A stretch of 37,677 nt of DNA from Chloroflexota bacterium. GTDB lineage: Bacteria; Chloroflexota; Anaerolineae; Promineifilales; Promineifilaceae. A program made the translations under genes and the position numbers. The notes under the pieces were generated by a model, which was given only the letters and a program-made list of their open reading frames with translations, ran no database searches and was not told the DNA's origin. This document shows, piece by piece, positions 25,340 to 32,889 of the stretch. Numbering within the stretch: position 1 is the first letter of the stretch; each line of letters starts with the position of its first letter. The stretch spans positions 1 through 37,677 of the forward strand of contig RFGV01000009.1 in NCBI GenBank assembly GCA_003696605.1, written 5' to 3'.

Positions 25340-27871
25340 TTACTCACGCAATTTTGCGCCCAGCTTTTGTGTAAGTTGATAGATAATTCGTTGCCGAATT
25401 TTGCGAACTTGTTTGTCTTTGAGTGTGCCTGTTGGTGACTGGTAGGTTAGATGATAGGCCAGGCTCTTTTTGTTCGCAGGAATTCGCTCTCCTTCGTACA
25501 CGTCAAATAAAGTGACTTCTTTGAGTAATGTGCCGCCACTCTGGCGAATAATGGTTTCTACCTCGGCTGCTGGGATTTGTTTGTCTACCAGTATGGCCAG
25601 GTCTTCATGGACAGGTGGGAAAATGGAAACTGGTTCTACGCGGTAGGAATCGGGAATGAGGGAGATGAGCAGGTCCAGGTCAAGATCGGCAGCCAGGATG
25701 GGATATTCGGTGCGAATGTCTAGCTTTTCTACAACCAGGGGGTGTAATTCGCCCAATACGCCTAGTTGACGGCCGTTTACTGTCAATCTGGCTGTGTGTC
25801 CTGGGCGAAAAGTTGGGTGCTGATGGGGTTCAAACTGGTATTCTGGCACATGAAGTGCGTTTAGCATTTCCTCGATGATACCTTTCAGGTCAAAAAAGTC
25901 ACGAATGGCTTCATCTGTTCCTTGCCAGAATTCCGGGTTTCGCGGACCGGTTATAGCGATGGCGAGGCGTCCTAATTCATCTGGCAGGATACTTTCTTCG
26001 GCGGCCAGGTAAATTTGTCCGATTTCGAACAAGGCGATTTGTTCTCGAAAACGGCTGTTGTTAGCCAGGATTTCCAGCACGGAAGCCAACAAGCTGTGGC
26101 GCATGGCAACCCGATCTACCGTAATTGGATTGGCCAGGGTGACATACGGCCGTTCATCGGGTGGTAAGTTGCTGTTGGTTGGAATGAGGCGAGCTTCCTT
26201 TTCCGGTGTAGTCAGGCGATAGGTGATGATTTCTTGCAAGCCCAACTGTACCAGTACGTCTTTAATTCGCTCTTCCAATGTCAGACGTCGGTTGCCTCGT
26301 TGGGGGGGGAGTTCATCTGCCATGTATGTAGCGGGAATTCGGTCATACCCATAGATACGGCACACTTCTTCTACCAGGTCGTGTGGTCCAGTAATATCCA
26401 TGCGGTGGTCTGGCGTTGTGACGAATAAACGGCCGTTTTCTTCCTTAACGTCAAACTCCAGAGATTCCAGAATGTGTTGAATCTCGTTATTGGACAGGTC
26501 AATACCGCCAATACGTTTAACTTCTGCCGCCGTGAAAACAACCGGCTTTTCTTCTGGTGGGTTAGGATAGTAATCCACAATGCCTTGAGCCACCCTGCCA
26601 CCAGCCAATTGCCGCATCAATTCGGCTGCCCGTTTGGCCCCCAGCAAAGCCTGACTGGGATGCACCCCCCGACTAAAGCGAAAACCGGCCTCACTGTGCA
26701 GTTTTAGAGCATCCATACTTTGGCGAATGTTAATATAATTCCATGCAGCCGCTTCCAGCAATACATTTGTCGTTTGGTCATTGATTTCACTTTCTTCACC
26801 ACCCATGATGCCACCCAGACTGAGAGCACCAGCCGGATCGGTTACCAGAATGGTGAAAGGAGGTAATTGGCGAGTTACACCATCGAGTGTGGTGAGTATT
26901 TCACCCTCATGTGGCAGGCGGGTGTGGATGTGGATGGGGCCATTTGTGCCATTGTATTGATCGGCTCGGCGACGCAGGAAATCATAGTCAAAGGTGTGAT
27001 TGGGCTGACCAACTTCCAACATGACGTAGTTACTGATGTCCACAACGACATTGATGGGGCGTTGACCGGCCAATCGCAGACGGCGTTGCATCCATTCCGG
27101 GCTGGGTTTGAGAGTAATACCTTCGATGATCATGGCTACAAAGCGTGGGTTAAGTTCGGGGTTATCTGTGGTGATGACAACACGGCCGTTTATGGACGGA
27201 CCTTCTTGGACGACGTCAAAGCTGGGATACCGTACTTTTTGGCCGGTCAGGGCAGCCACTTCACGGGCAACGCCGATAATAGAAGCACAGCGAGCAATAT
27301 TCGGAATAATGGCTATATCTAGTACAGCATCTCCCAATACGTCTTGCAGAGGCGTGCCCGGTATATAATCTCCATCGAGTAGCATGATGCCTTCGTGTTC
27401 ATCACTAATGCCAAGTTCCTTCTCTGAACAGAGCATACAGCGATTATAAATACCACGTAACGGCCGTCCTTTGAGCCGCATCTTCACCTGACCCTCTTTA
27501 TGGCCGTCATACAATTCAGCCCCTTCCAGAGCAAACGGTGAATACAGGTTCAGGTGACTCACATCTCCCTGTTCCAGATAAGGAAACAGATTAGGCGCAC
27601 CAGTAACCACCACCTCATGCTCATCTGCGCCATAATCCACAGTAGCCAGCACCAGACGGTCAGCATTTGGATGTCGTTCTACCTTCAGGATACGGCCGAT
27701 AACCAGCTTCTCCCGATCCCAAACCAGCCGATTTTTATCATTACCACCAGGAATACCAATATACCGGATATCTTCCACTTCCAGCCCGGCAACAGTTAAT
27801 TTTTCCGCCAGTTCATCAACAGGAAGTGTAATATCTACATACTCTTTAAGCCATGAAACAGGTACCAGCAT
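25340..27871 (-). CDS. pheT: Phenylalanine-tRNA ligase beta subunit
   Basis: An 843-residue subunit, slightly longer than the usual 790-810. The N-terminus MLVPVSWLKEYVDITL is diagnostic. An OB-type tRNA-binding domain is about 40-160, with an insertion near residues 105-145. The B3/B4 editing domain is about 210-400 (VDISNYVMLEVGQPNHTFDYD). The B5 domain is about 420-490. The catalytic-like core follows, then the C-terminal ferredoxin-like anticodon-binding domain (about 750-843, FPPVHEDLAILVDKQIPA). It pairs with PheS as an alpha2-beta2 enzyme charging tRNA-Phe in the cytoplasm. It lies 32 bases after pheS with GGAG 6 bases before the ATG, and is under the pheS leader attenuator. Confidence 0.97.
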   Translation of the reverse strand: MLVPVSWLKEYVDITLPVDELAEKLTVAGLEVEDIRYIGIPGGNDKNRLVWDREKLVIGRILKVERHPNADRLVLATVDYGADEHEVVVTGAPNLFPYLEQGDVSHLNLYSPFALEGAELYDGHKEGQVKMRLKGRPLRGIYNRCMLCSEKELGISDEHEGIMLLDGDYIPGTPLQDVLGDAVLDIAIIPNIARCASIIGVAREVAALTGQKVRYPSFDVVQEGPSINGRVVITTDNPELNPRFVAMIIEGITLKPSPEWMQRRLRLAGQRPINVVVDISNYVMLEVGQPNHTFDYDFLRRRADQYNGTNGPIHIHTRLPHEGEILTTLDGVTRQLPPFTILVTDPAGALSLGGIMGGEESEINDQTTNVLLEAAAWNYINIRQSMDALKLHSEAGFRFSRGVHPSQALLGAKRAAELMRQLAGGRVAQGIVDYYPNPPEEKPVVFTAAEVKRIGGIDLSNNEIQHILESLEFDVKEENGRLFVTTPDHRMDITGPHDLVEEVCRIYGYDRIPATYMADELPPQRGNRRLTLEERIKDVLVQLGLQEIITYRLTTPEKEARLIPTNSNLPPDERPYVTLANPITVDRVAMRHSLLASVLEILANNSRFREQIALFEIGQIYLAAEESILPDELGRLAIAITGPRNPEFWQGTDEAIRDFFDLKGIIEEMLNALHVPEYQFEPHQHPTFRPGHTARLTVNGRQLGVLGELHPLVVEKLDIRTEYPILAADLDLDLLISLIPDSYRVEPVSIFPPVHEDLAILVDKQIPAAEVETIIRQSGGTLLKEVTLFDVYEGERIPANKKSLAYHLTYQSPTGTLKDKQVRKIRQRIIYQLTQKLGAKLRE

Positions 27872-27903
27872 TGCTCACTCCATGAAAATCAAAATACGTC
27901 AAA

Positions 27904-28929
27904 TCAGAACTGTTCCAGAAAACGAAGATCATTACCCCAAAAGTATCGAATATCATCAATGCCATATTTCAGCATGGCAATCCGTTCTGGCCCCATGCCA
28001 AACGCAAAGCCAGAATACACTGCCGGGTCGTAGCCACCATTGCGCAGCACAACCGGATGTACCATACCGCATCCCAAAATTTCCAGCCAACCAGTATATT
28101 TGCATACCTGGCAGCCATCCCCCTGACAAAGAAGACATTCCACATCCATTTCTGCGCTTGGTTCAGTAAATGGAAAATAACTGGCCCGAAAACGCACTTT
28201 GCGTTCAGCACCAAACATCCGTCGCACAAACTCAGTCAGCGTTCCTTTCAAATCAGTAAAAGTAATATGTTTACCAACAGCCAGCCCCTCTACCTGATGG
28301 AACTGAATTTCACTTCGGGCAGTAATTTGCTCATAGCGGTAACACATTCCCGGCAAAATAACACGAATAGGCTCTGGATGGTAGGCATGCATGGCGTGAA
28401 TTTGACCAGGACTGGTATGTGTGCGCAGAATAACACCGGGTGTAATTGTGTGGAAAGTATCCCACAAGTCGCGGGCAGGGTGGTGTTGGGGAATGTTGAG
28501 TAGTTCGAAGTTGTATTCGTCAGTTTCTACATCACGACTACGGAAGATCTGAAAGCCCATCTTGCCCCAAATCTGGTAAATTTCGCGCAAGATTTGGGTG
28601 GATGGATGGAGACGCCCGCGCCATTGACGACGACCGGGCAAGGTGACATCAAGAGAGGAAGCCGCGATTTGGGCTTCAAGTTCGGCCGTTTTTAGGGCAG
28701 CCAGCTTTTCCTCATAGCAAGCTTCCAGCTCCTGTTTAATAGCATTGATACGCTTACCTGCCTGGGGGCGCTCAGCCGGGTCAAGTTGGCCAACCTGTCG
28801 GGTCAACAAATACACTTGCCCCTTCCGCCCCAGCATCTCTTTATACCAGGCAGACAATTCGGCCGTTGTTTGCGCCTGATTCAGCTTTTCCAGCGCCTCA
28901 TTGTAAAGTTCATCCAACTGTTCAAGCAT
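27904..28929 (-). CDS. pheS: Phenylalanine-tRNA ligase alpha subunit
   Basis: A 341-residue catalytic subunit. A coiled-coil tRNA-contacting arm is residues 1-95. Class II motifs are visible: motif 1 around HPSTQILREIYQIWGKMGF, motif 2 GMCYRYEQITARSEIQFHQVEG, and motif 3 FAFGMGPERIAMLKYGIDDIR. Like many non-proteobacterial PheS proteins it has a four-Cys knuckle, CLLCQGDGCQVCKYTGW. It forms phenylalanyl-adenylate and charges tRNA-Phe. It is the first structural gene after a Phe-rich leader peptide and terminator, so its expression should respond to charged tRNA-Phe. GGAAG lies 6 bases before the ATG. Confidence 0.97.
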   Translation of the reverse strand: MLEQLDELYNEALEKLNQAQTTAELSAWYKEMLGRKGQVYLLTRQVGQLDPAERPQAGKRINAIKQELEACYEEKLAALKTAELEAQIAASSLDVTLPGRRQWRGRLHPSTQILREIYQIWGKMGFQIFRSRDVETDEYNFELLNIPQHHPARDLWDTFHTITPGVILRTHTSPGQIHAMHAYHPEPIRVILPGMCYRYEQITARSEIQFHQVEGLAVGKHITFTDLKGTLTEFVRRMFGAERKVRFRASYFPFTEPSAEMDVECLLCQGDGCQVCKYTGWLEILGCGMVHPVVLRNGGYDPAVYSGFAFGMGPERIAMLKYGIDDIRYFWGNDLRFLEQF

Positions 28930-29017
28930 AATTCACTTCCCAAAACATCAAATTTTCACCGGCATCAGTTCCTCGACTGACAAACCGATAGCATATCATA
29001 CCCTACAGGATGTTGCC

Positions 29018-29051
29018 AAAAAACAAAAAAGCACGGGTTTTTCGCCGTGCT
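29018..29051 (-). terminator. Intrinsic terminator of the pheS attenuator
   Basis: On the minus strand AGCACGG (29045-29051) pairs with CCGTGCT (29030-29036) across an 8-base loop, followed by TTTTTTG and another TTTTTT. It is 30 bases after the leader-peptide stop and 89 bases before pheS. These arms are segments 3 and 4 of the attenuator. Confidence 0.9.
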
Positions 29052-29160
29052 CTCTGGAGATCTTCTGATTTTCCTGACTGTTACACAGCAAAATCCCCTC
29101 CATCGCGCACGGCAGGAGCCTGACCAAAAAAGAAAAAGCTAAAAAATCGTTTCCCGTGCA
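29031..29160 (-). promoter_or_regulatory. Ribosome-mediated attenuator of pheST (four pairing segments)
   Basis: In minus-strand order: segment 1 GCACGG (29154-29159), segment 2 GCCGTGC (29107-29113), segment 3 GCACGGC (29044-29050) and segment 4 CCCGTGC (29031-29037). Segment 2 can pair with 1 (6 bp) or with 3 (7 bp antiterminator), and 3 with 4 (terminator). A ribosome stalled on the Phe codons (29126-29146) would cover segment 1 and free segment 2 to trap segment 3, allowing read-through into pheS. With enough charged tRNA-Phe the terminator should form. Confidence 0.85.
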
Positions 29161-29161
29161 T
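29081..29161 (-). CDS. Phe-rich leader peptide of pheST (26 codons)
   Basis: This short frame was found by eye in the pheS leader. An ATG at 29161 has AAGGA 7 bases upstream. The peptide begins MHGKRFFSFFFFGQAP, with Phe at residues 6, 7, 9, 10, 11, 12 and 24, and ends in TAA at 29081. Six of seven consecutive codons (29126-29146) specify Phe, the amino acid used by the downstream synthetase. It is a functional analogue of the E. coli pheM leader, though not similar in sequence elsewhere. Its stop lies between segments 2 and 3 of the attenuator, a different geometry from E. coli, where the stop normally precedes or enters segment 2. The peptide itself probably has no function beyond its translation. 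Confidence 0.9.
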   Translation of the reverse strand: MHGKRFFSFFFFGQAPAVRDGGDFAV

Positions 29162-29192
29162 ATCAAAATCCTTGCTGTAACAGTATGCGCGC

Positions 29193-29221
29193 ATAATAGC
29201 ACCGTGTTTAAGGTAAGTCAA
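29193..29221 (-). promoter_or_regulatory. Promoter of the pheST leader
   Basis: On the minus strand TTGACT (29216-29221), a 17-base spacer and TATTAT (29193-29198) form a near-consensus promoter. It begins 18 bases after the stop of the Nudix-like gene. The predicted start near 29186 leaves about 25 bases before the leader peptide. Confidence 0.85.
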
Positions 29222-29238
29222 GCACCCCCAAACCAGAC

Positions 29239-29700
29239 TCACAAATCAAGACGCAAACGCCCTGCCTTAATAGCTTCATAGCCAAACCAAAGCTGTTCAC
29301 GGGTCAATTCTTTTAATGGAATCCAGTCTACATCAGAGTCCGCTTGTTGTGGCAAAGCGGCCATCGTTGTTGGCCTGTCCAATGCATAATACAGTTGTGA
29401 CAAGTGCCAGGCCGTACGTGACTCGTCCAAATAATACCGGTCTTCTACATAAAGCAATGGCCCTAATAGCGGCGTTGTACCAAGAAGGCGACGAAATGTA
29501 TGACGTATTGCCTGTGTGGGGGTTTGACTGGGGGTAAGAATTTCTCCTGGTGGATAAAGTAAATCTGTTTTGGGATGGCGCATTAACAAAATATGATTGT
29601 TATTGAGAAAGATACCATAAACAGCAGGACGAAAAGTCAGTGCTTCGGGGGCTACAGGAACAGAATCTCCGTAAATGTCGTAACAACGAATAGTCGCCAT
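29239..29700 (-). CDS. Nudix-fold protein with degenerate catalytic box
   Basis: A 153-residue protein. It has a Nudix-like layout: a strand-rich start (AVYGIFLNNNHILLMRHPK), then LLYPPGEILTPSQTPTQAIRHTFRRLLG where the Nudix box should be, then a strand region and a final WIPLKELTREQLWFGYEAI. The canonical box is GX5EX7REUXEEXGU. Here the Glu after GX5 and the metal-binding Glu residues are absent (RHTFRRLLG in place of REUXEEXG), so hydrolysis is unlikely. It may bind a nucleotide or act as a regulator (inference). It starts 7 bases after the nusB stop with no clear ribosome site, which suggests coupling to nusB. A non-Nudix family cannot be excluded. Confidence 0.7.
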   Translation of the reverse strand: MATIRCYDIYGDSVPVAPEALTFRPAVYGIFLNNNHILLMRHPKTDLLYPPGEILTPSQTPTQAIRHTFRRLLGTTPLLGPLLYVEDRYYLDESRTAWHLSQLYYALDRPTTMAALPQQADSDVDWIPLKELTREQLWFGYEAIKAGRLRLDL

Positions 29701-29707
29701 ATCTGGT

Positions 29708-30148
29708 TTATTCGGGGGTTGGCATCAGAATTTGTTCTTTCAGGGAGGGAAGTTGCTCAGCCAGTGTTCCTAAAACGCCATTAATAAAACGGGGCGCACT
29801 GTCGGAGCCATATGTTTTGGCCAGTTCAACAGCTTCGTTAATTGCTACCTTGACGGGAGTTTGGCCATCTATGAGAAATTCGAAAATAGCGATGCGGAGA
29901 ATGTTGCGGTCAATGACGGCCATTTGATCAAGAGGCCATTCAGGAGCGTAGCGAGCTATTAGCTTATCCATTTGGGCCATGTGTTGGATAACGCCATGCA
30001 CGAGATGAGAGGCAAATTCAACCCCGGATCGTTCCATGGGATTTTCTTCCAGGCGGCGTTGCAGGACTTCGCCAGCCGGGTGGTTGGCCAGATCAAATTC
30101 GTAAAGTGTTTCTAGTGTGACACGACGTGCGCGGCGTCTTGTTTTCAT
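29708..30148 (-). CDS. nusB: Transcription antitermination factor NusB
   Basis: A 146-residue all-helical RNA-binding protein of usual NusB length. The N-terminus MKTRRRARRVTLETLYEFDLA and the block LDQMAVIDRNILRIAIFEFL, PVKVAINEAVELAKTYGSDSAPRFINGVLGTLA are diagnostic. It binds boxA RNA with S10 (NusE) and supports rRNA antitermination. I chose the ATG at 30148. A TTG at 30157 with AGGGG 8 bases upstream is a real alternative that adds three residues. It lies between asp23 and the Nudix-like gene on one transcript. Confidence 0.95.
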   Translation of the reverse strand: MKTRRRARRVTLETLYEFDLANHPAGEVLQRRLEENPMERSGVEFASHLVHGVIQHMAQMDKLIARYAPEWPLDQMAVIDRNILRIAIFEFLIDGQTPVKVAINEAVELAKTYGSDSAPRFINGVLGTLAEQLPSLKEQILMPTPE

Positions 30149-30168
30149 TTTTGTCAATTAAATTGCCC

Positions 30169-30531
30169 CTAAGCTACTTCTCCCTGTGAATAAATAACAT
30201 CTTCGACATGAATGTTGACAGCTTCCACAGGGATACCTACCATGGTGTCGATGGCTTCGGCAACGGCCGTTTGTACCTTGCGACATGTTTCCATGATGTT
30301 GACTTGTGGTTCCATTATAACGTAAATATCAAATTTGACCTTATTGTCGTTCAATTCCAAAACAACACCATCACCAGTTGTGCCCCGCCGAAACAGACGA
30401 GCGACATCTGGGGGCAACCCAGCCATCTTGGCTACCCCATCAACACGCAGTGCCGCAAATTGGGCGATAGTAATCAGGACTTCTGGTGCTACTTCAATTC
30501 GGCCGAAACTTTCGCGTTCTTCGGTCATCAT
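30169..30531 (-). CDS. Asp23/Gls24 family envelope stress response protein
   Basis: A protein of 120 residues beginning MMTEERESFGRIEVAPEVL. The longer open frame is rejected because its extra N-terminus overlaps fabG. Family marks are ITIAQFAALRVDGVAKMAG, VKFDIYVIMEPQVNIMETCRKVQTAVAEAIDTMVG and VNIHVEDVIYS. Asp23 (YloU) proteins are small, often membrane-associated through a partner, and linked to cell-envelope stress and lipid metabolism. In Firmicutes a homologue (yloU) sits beside fakA; here fakA is about 7 kb upstream in the same gene run. It begins 35 bases after fabG and precedes nusB, a pairing common in Gram-positive genomes. The ribosome site is weak (GAGAGAA). Confidence 0.92.
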   Translation of the reverse strand: MMTEERESFGRIEVAPEVLITIAQFAALRVDGVAKMAGLPPDVARLFRRGTTGDGVVLELNDNKVKFDIYVIMEPQVNIMETCRKVQTAVAEAIDTMVGIPVEAVNIHVEDVIYSQGEVA

Positions 30532-30566
30532 ATGTTCTCTCACTCGTTTGTTTACCTGTTTTGCCT

Positions 30567-31316
30567 TTACATTGCCAGACCACCGTCCACACTGATGACT
30601 TGCCCGGTAATGTAGGATGCCTTGTCTGATGCCAGAAAGGTAACCAGGTGGGCTACTTCCGGCAATTCTCCCCATCGTCCCAGCGGAATAAGTTCTTTGG
30701 ATTTTTCTACAAGATCTTCGGGCAAGACTTGGGTGAGTGCGGTGGGGAAGAAACCAGGGGCGACGGCGTTCACCGTAATTTGGCGGCCACCGATTTCTTT
30801 GGCCAGAGATTTAGTAAAACCAATGATACCAGCTTTGGAAGCGGCGTAGTTTGTTTGGCCAGCTTGCCCGACCAGGGCTGCCACGGAGGTAATGTTGATG
30901 ATGCGGCCACCTTTTTTTCGACGTATCATAGGGCGAACGGCCGCTTTGCAGCAATTGAAGACACTTTTCAGGTTTGTATCCAGTACCTTGTCCCAATCTT
31001 CTTCTTTCATGGTCAAGAGCAAGGTATCACGGGTAGTTCCGGCATTGTTGACAAGGATATCAATATGCCCAAAGGTATTTAGCGTGGTTTTAATCAGAGC
31101 TTGTGCAGTGGCAAAATCACTCACGTCGGCCTGAACAGCAACGGCCGTTCCACCACGTGCCTTAATCCCAGCCACTACTTCCTCTGCTGCCGCAGCACTG
31201 GCATGATAATTCACCACAACACTTGCCCCGTGTGCTGCCAAATCCTCAGCAATTGCCCGTCCGATTCCACGGGAGGCACCTGTCACGACTGCAACTTTTC
31301 CTTCCAGCAATGTCAA
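30567..31316 (-). CDS. fabG: 3-oxoacyl-[acyl-carrier-protein] reductase
   Basis: A 249-residue short-chain dehydrogenase. The NADPH motif TGASRGIG is at 12-19, NNAG at 90-93, and the catalytic residues are Asn115, Ser144, Tyr157 and Lys161 (TNYAASKAG). The C-terminus YITGQVISVDGGLAM is typical of FabG. It reduces 3-oxoacyl-ACP in fatty acid elongation. It follows fabD by 117 bases, and its ATG has GGAGG 8 bases upstream plus an exact TATAAT further up, so it may be transcribed separately as well as from the fabD side. No acyl carrier protein or fabF gene follows, unlike the common fabD-fabG-acpP order; asp23 follows instead. Confidence 0.94.
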   Translation of the reverse strand: MTLLEGKVAVVTGASRGIGRAIAEDLAAHGASVVVNYHASAAAAEEVVAGIKARGGTAVAVQADVSDFATAQALIKTTLNTFGHIDILVNNAGTTRDTLLLTMKEEDWDKVLDTNLKSVFNCCKAAVRPMIRRKKGGRIINITSVAALVGQAGQTNYAASKAGIIGFTKSLAKEIGGRQITVNAVAPGFFPTALTQVLPEDLVEKSKELIPLGRWGELPEVAHLVTFLASDKASYITGQVISVDGGLAM

Positions 31317-31339
31317 TTTTCCATCCCTCCGTTGCCCAA

Positions 31340-31368
31340 ATTATAGATCAAGTTTTTTGGAATCTCTA
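31340..31368 (-). promoter_or_regulatory. Candidate fabG promoter (-10 TATAAT)
   Basis: An exact TATAAT on the minus strand (31340-31345) lies 24 bases before the fabG start. No good -35 is seen at the correct distance. Upstream in the same gap, TTGACA followed 17 bases later by TTTTGT is a second weak possibility. Confidence 0.4.
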
Positions 31369-31433
31369 GCAAATTATCCAAAAGAGGACAAAAGTAATTG
31401 CTCTATTACCTGTCAATAAGGCCGTAAATTGTC

Positions 31434-32351
31434 TTATTCTGTGTCTAATTCAAATTTTATACGTGTTACCTGACGATTAATCCGTTTCATCAGGTTAAGT
31501 AATACATTTCCCGCCCCAATCTCAATAACTGTATCTACTCCTTGTTCACAAAGATAGTTCATGGAGTCAGTCCAGCGCACGGCCGATGTCAGTTGTGCTT
31601 TCAGTTCTGCCCGAATCTCATCCACAGAGCGTAATGGTCGGGCAGACACATTCCCAATAATTGGAATTTGGGGTGGTTGAATAGGTGTTTCATCTACCAG
31701 TTGACTAAACGCGCCTGCGGCCGTGGCCATAAGGGCAGAATGCGCAGCCACAGAAATTGGCAATCGGATAACCTTGCGCGCGCCTGAGGCTTCAGCCAGT
31801 TGCATGGCTTTCTCCAGGGCGCTTGCATCTCCCGAAATCACTATCTGTCCAGGGCAATTGTCATTGGCGATCTGCACAGGCGCATTTGCTTCCTGGCTGG
31901 CTTGTGTGCAAATGGTTTCTACCTGTTCCAGCGATAAGGCCAAAATGGCTGCCATTGCGCCGGGTTGTTGTTCACCGGCCTGTTTCATCAATTCGCCCCG
32001 CCGCTGCACCAGTTTCAGTCCATCGGCGAAGGAAAGGCTCCCGGCAGCAACCAGGGCAGAGAATTCACCCAGGCTATGCCCAGCGACAAAATCGGCTGGC
32101 GGCCATTTGTCAGCTTGTTCGCGCATGGCCATCAGGGCAGCAATGCTGGTAACGAACAGGGCAGGTTGCTGGTTGGCTGTGTTGGTCAGGGCTTCTTCTG
32201 GCCCTTCAAAACAGAGAGTGGAAAGAGAAAATCCAAGTAATTCGTCGGCCTGTTCAAAGATGGTGCGTGCAGCTTGTGAGTTTTCAAAGAACGGCCGTCC
32301 CATGCCAACAAATTGTGAACCTTGACCAGGAAAAAGATATGCTGTACTCAT
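31434..32351 (-). CDS. fabD: Malonyl-CoA:ACP transacylase
   Basis: A 305-residue enzyme. The N-terminal signature is YLFPGQGSQFVGMG, the active-site motif GHSLGEFSAL has nucleophile Ser93, and His204 (VAAHSALM) is the partner. It transfers malonyl from CoA to ACP to feed fatty acid synthesis in the cytoplasm. It lies between rpmF (with terminator) and fabG. The plsX and fabH genes often found between rpmF and fabD are missing here. The start has AAAGGG close to the ATG. A possible -10 (TAGAAT, plus 32378-32383) lies in the gap after the rpmF terminator, with no convincing -35. Confidence 0.96.
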   Translation of the reverse strand: MSTAYLFPGQGSQFVGMGRPFFENSQAARTIFEQADELLGFSLSTLCFEGPEEALTNTANQQPALFVTSIAALMAMREQADKWPPADFVAGHSLGEFSALVAAGSLSFADGLKLVQRRGELMKQAGEQQPGAMAAILALSLEQVETICTQASQEANAPVQIANDNCPGQIVISGDASALEKAMQLAEASGARKVIRLPISVAAHSALMATAAGAFSQLVDETPIQPPQIPIIGNVSARPLRSVDEIRAELKAQLTSAVRWTDSMNYLCEQGVDTVIEIGAGNVLLNLMKRINRQVTRIKFELDTE

Positions 32352-32414
32352 AGTCCCTTTGGATTATTTTGGAATCTATTCTAAAAACCGCTTTATGGCA
32401 AATATGCAAAATGC

Positions 32415-32443
32415 AAAAAAGGCCGCAATCAATACGGCCCTTT
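32415..32443 (-). terminator. Intrinsic terminator after rpmF
   Basis: On the minus strand AAAGGGCCG, a 9-base loop, CGGCC and TTTTTT form a 5-bp GC core extended by one wobble and three A-U pairs. It is 83 bases after the rpmF stop and 70 bases before fabD. Confidence 0.75.
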
Positions 32444-32525
32444 GCCTAAATAACTCAACAGCCATGCCTGTGGTGACGGGAGCAACTGAGAAAAATGGCG
32501 CTGTGCAAACAACTCAGTTGCAAAT

Positions 32526-32711
32526 TTACTCTTCGGCCGCAGGTAATACCTGGCGACCACGATATGTACCACAGTTTAGGCACACATGATGTGCACGCCG
32601 CATTTCGCCACACTCAGGGCAAGGGACGAGGTGAAACGGCTGCAACGCATGATGTGCACGCCGTCTGTCACGACGAGACTTGGAAATTTTACGCTTAGGA
32701 ACAGCACCCAT
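32526..32711 (-). CDS. rpmF: Large ribosomal subunit protein bL32
   Basis: A 61-residue ribosomal protein. MGAVPKRKISKSRRDRRRAHHAL is the conserved basic N-terminus. A zinc ribbon is formed by CPECG (residues 31-35) and CLNCG (residues 44-48), so this is the zinc-binding (C+) form. The C-terminus is GTYRGRQVL. It has its own near-consensus promoter and terminator, so it is a separate transcription unit. GAGGAAG lies 7 bases before the ATG. The place between coaD and fatty acid genes resembles ylbN-rpmF or rpmF-plsX arrangements in other bacteria. Confidence 0.97.
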   Translation of the reverse strand: MGAVPKRKISKSRRDRRRAHHALQPFHLVPCPECGEMRRAHHVCLNCGTYRGRQVLPAAEE

Positions 32712-32756
32712 GATAACTTCCTCTTGACAAAAATTTTGGTTTTAAAACTTACCCAT

Positions 32757-32782
32757 GCAAAAAATAAGCGGCTACGCGCCGC
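32757..32782 (-). terminator. Short GC hairpin with T-tract at the 5' end of the rpmF transcript
   Basis: On the minus strand GCGGC, a 5-base loop, GCCGC and TTATTTTTT (arms 32768-32782). It lies directly downstream of the rpmF -10 box, so it would stop read-through from the coiled-coil gene or shape the 5' end of the rpmF mRNA. Confidence 0.5.
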
Positions 32783-32790
32783 AACCAGCA

Positions 32791-32818
32791 ATTATAGCTG
32801 TATGTAACTGCCTGTCAA
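32791..32818 (-). promoter_or_regulatory. rpmF promoter
   Basis: TTGACA (32813-32818), a 16-base spacer and TATAAT (32791-32796) on the minus strand are exact consensus hexamers. The predicted leader to the rpmF ATG is about 73 bases. Confidence 0.9.
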
Positions 32819-32889
32819 GAAAAGATCGCGCAGCAACGCTAACAAAACAGAATAGCAGTCAATGATTGGAATAAACTATTGTGATATTA

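Noticed and set aside
28996..29202. 68-codon frame in the pheS leader on the minus strand
   Set aside because: It is in a different frame from the Phe-rich peptide, runs through the terminator and has no family-like sequence or ribosome site.
29081..29221. T-box riboswitch for pheST
   Set aside because: No T-box sequence (TGGN-type bulge context) or long specifier stem is visible; the leader-peptide model explains all elements.
30532..30675. N-terminal extension of the Asp23 reading frame
   Set aside because: It overlaps fabG in another frame, lacks family similarity, and the MMTEER start matches the normal length of the family.
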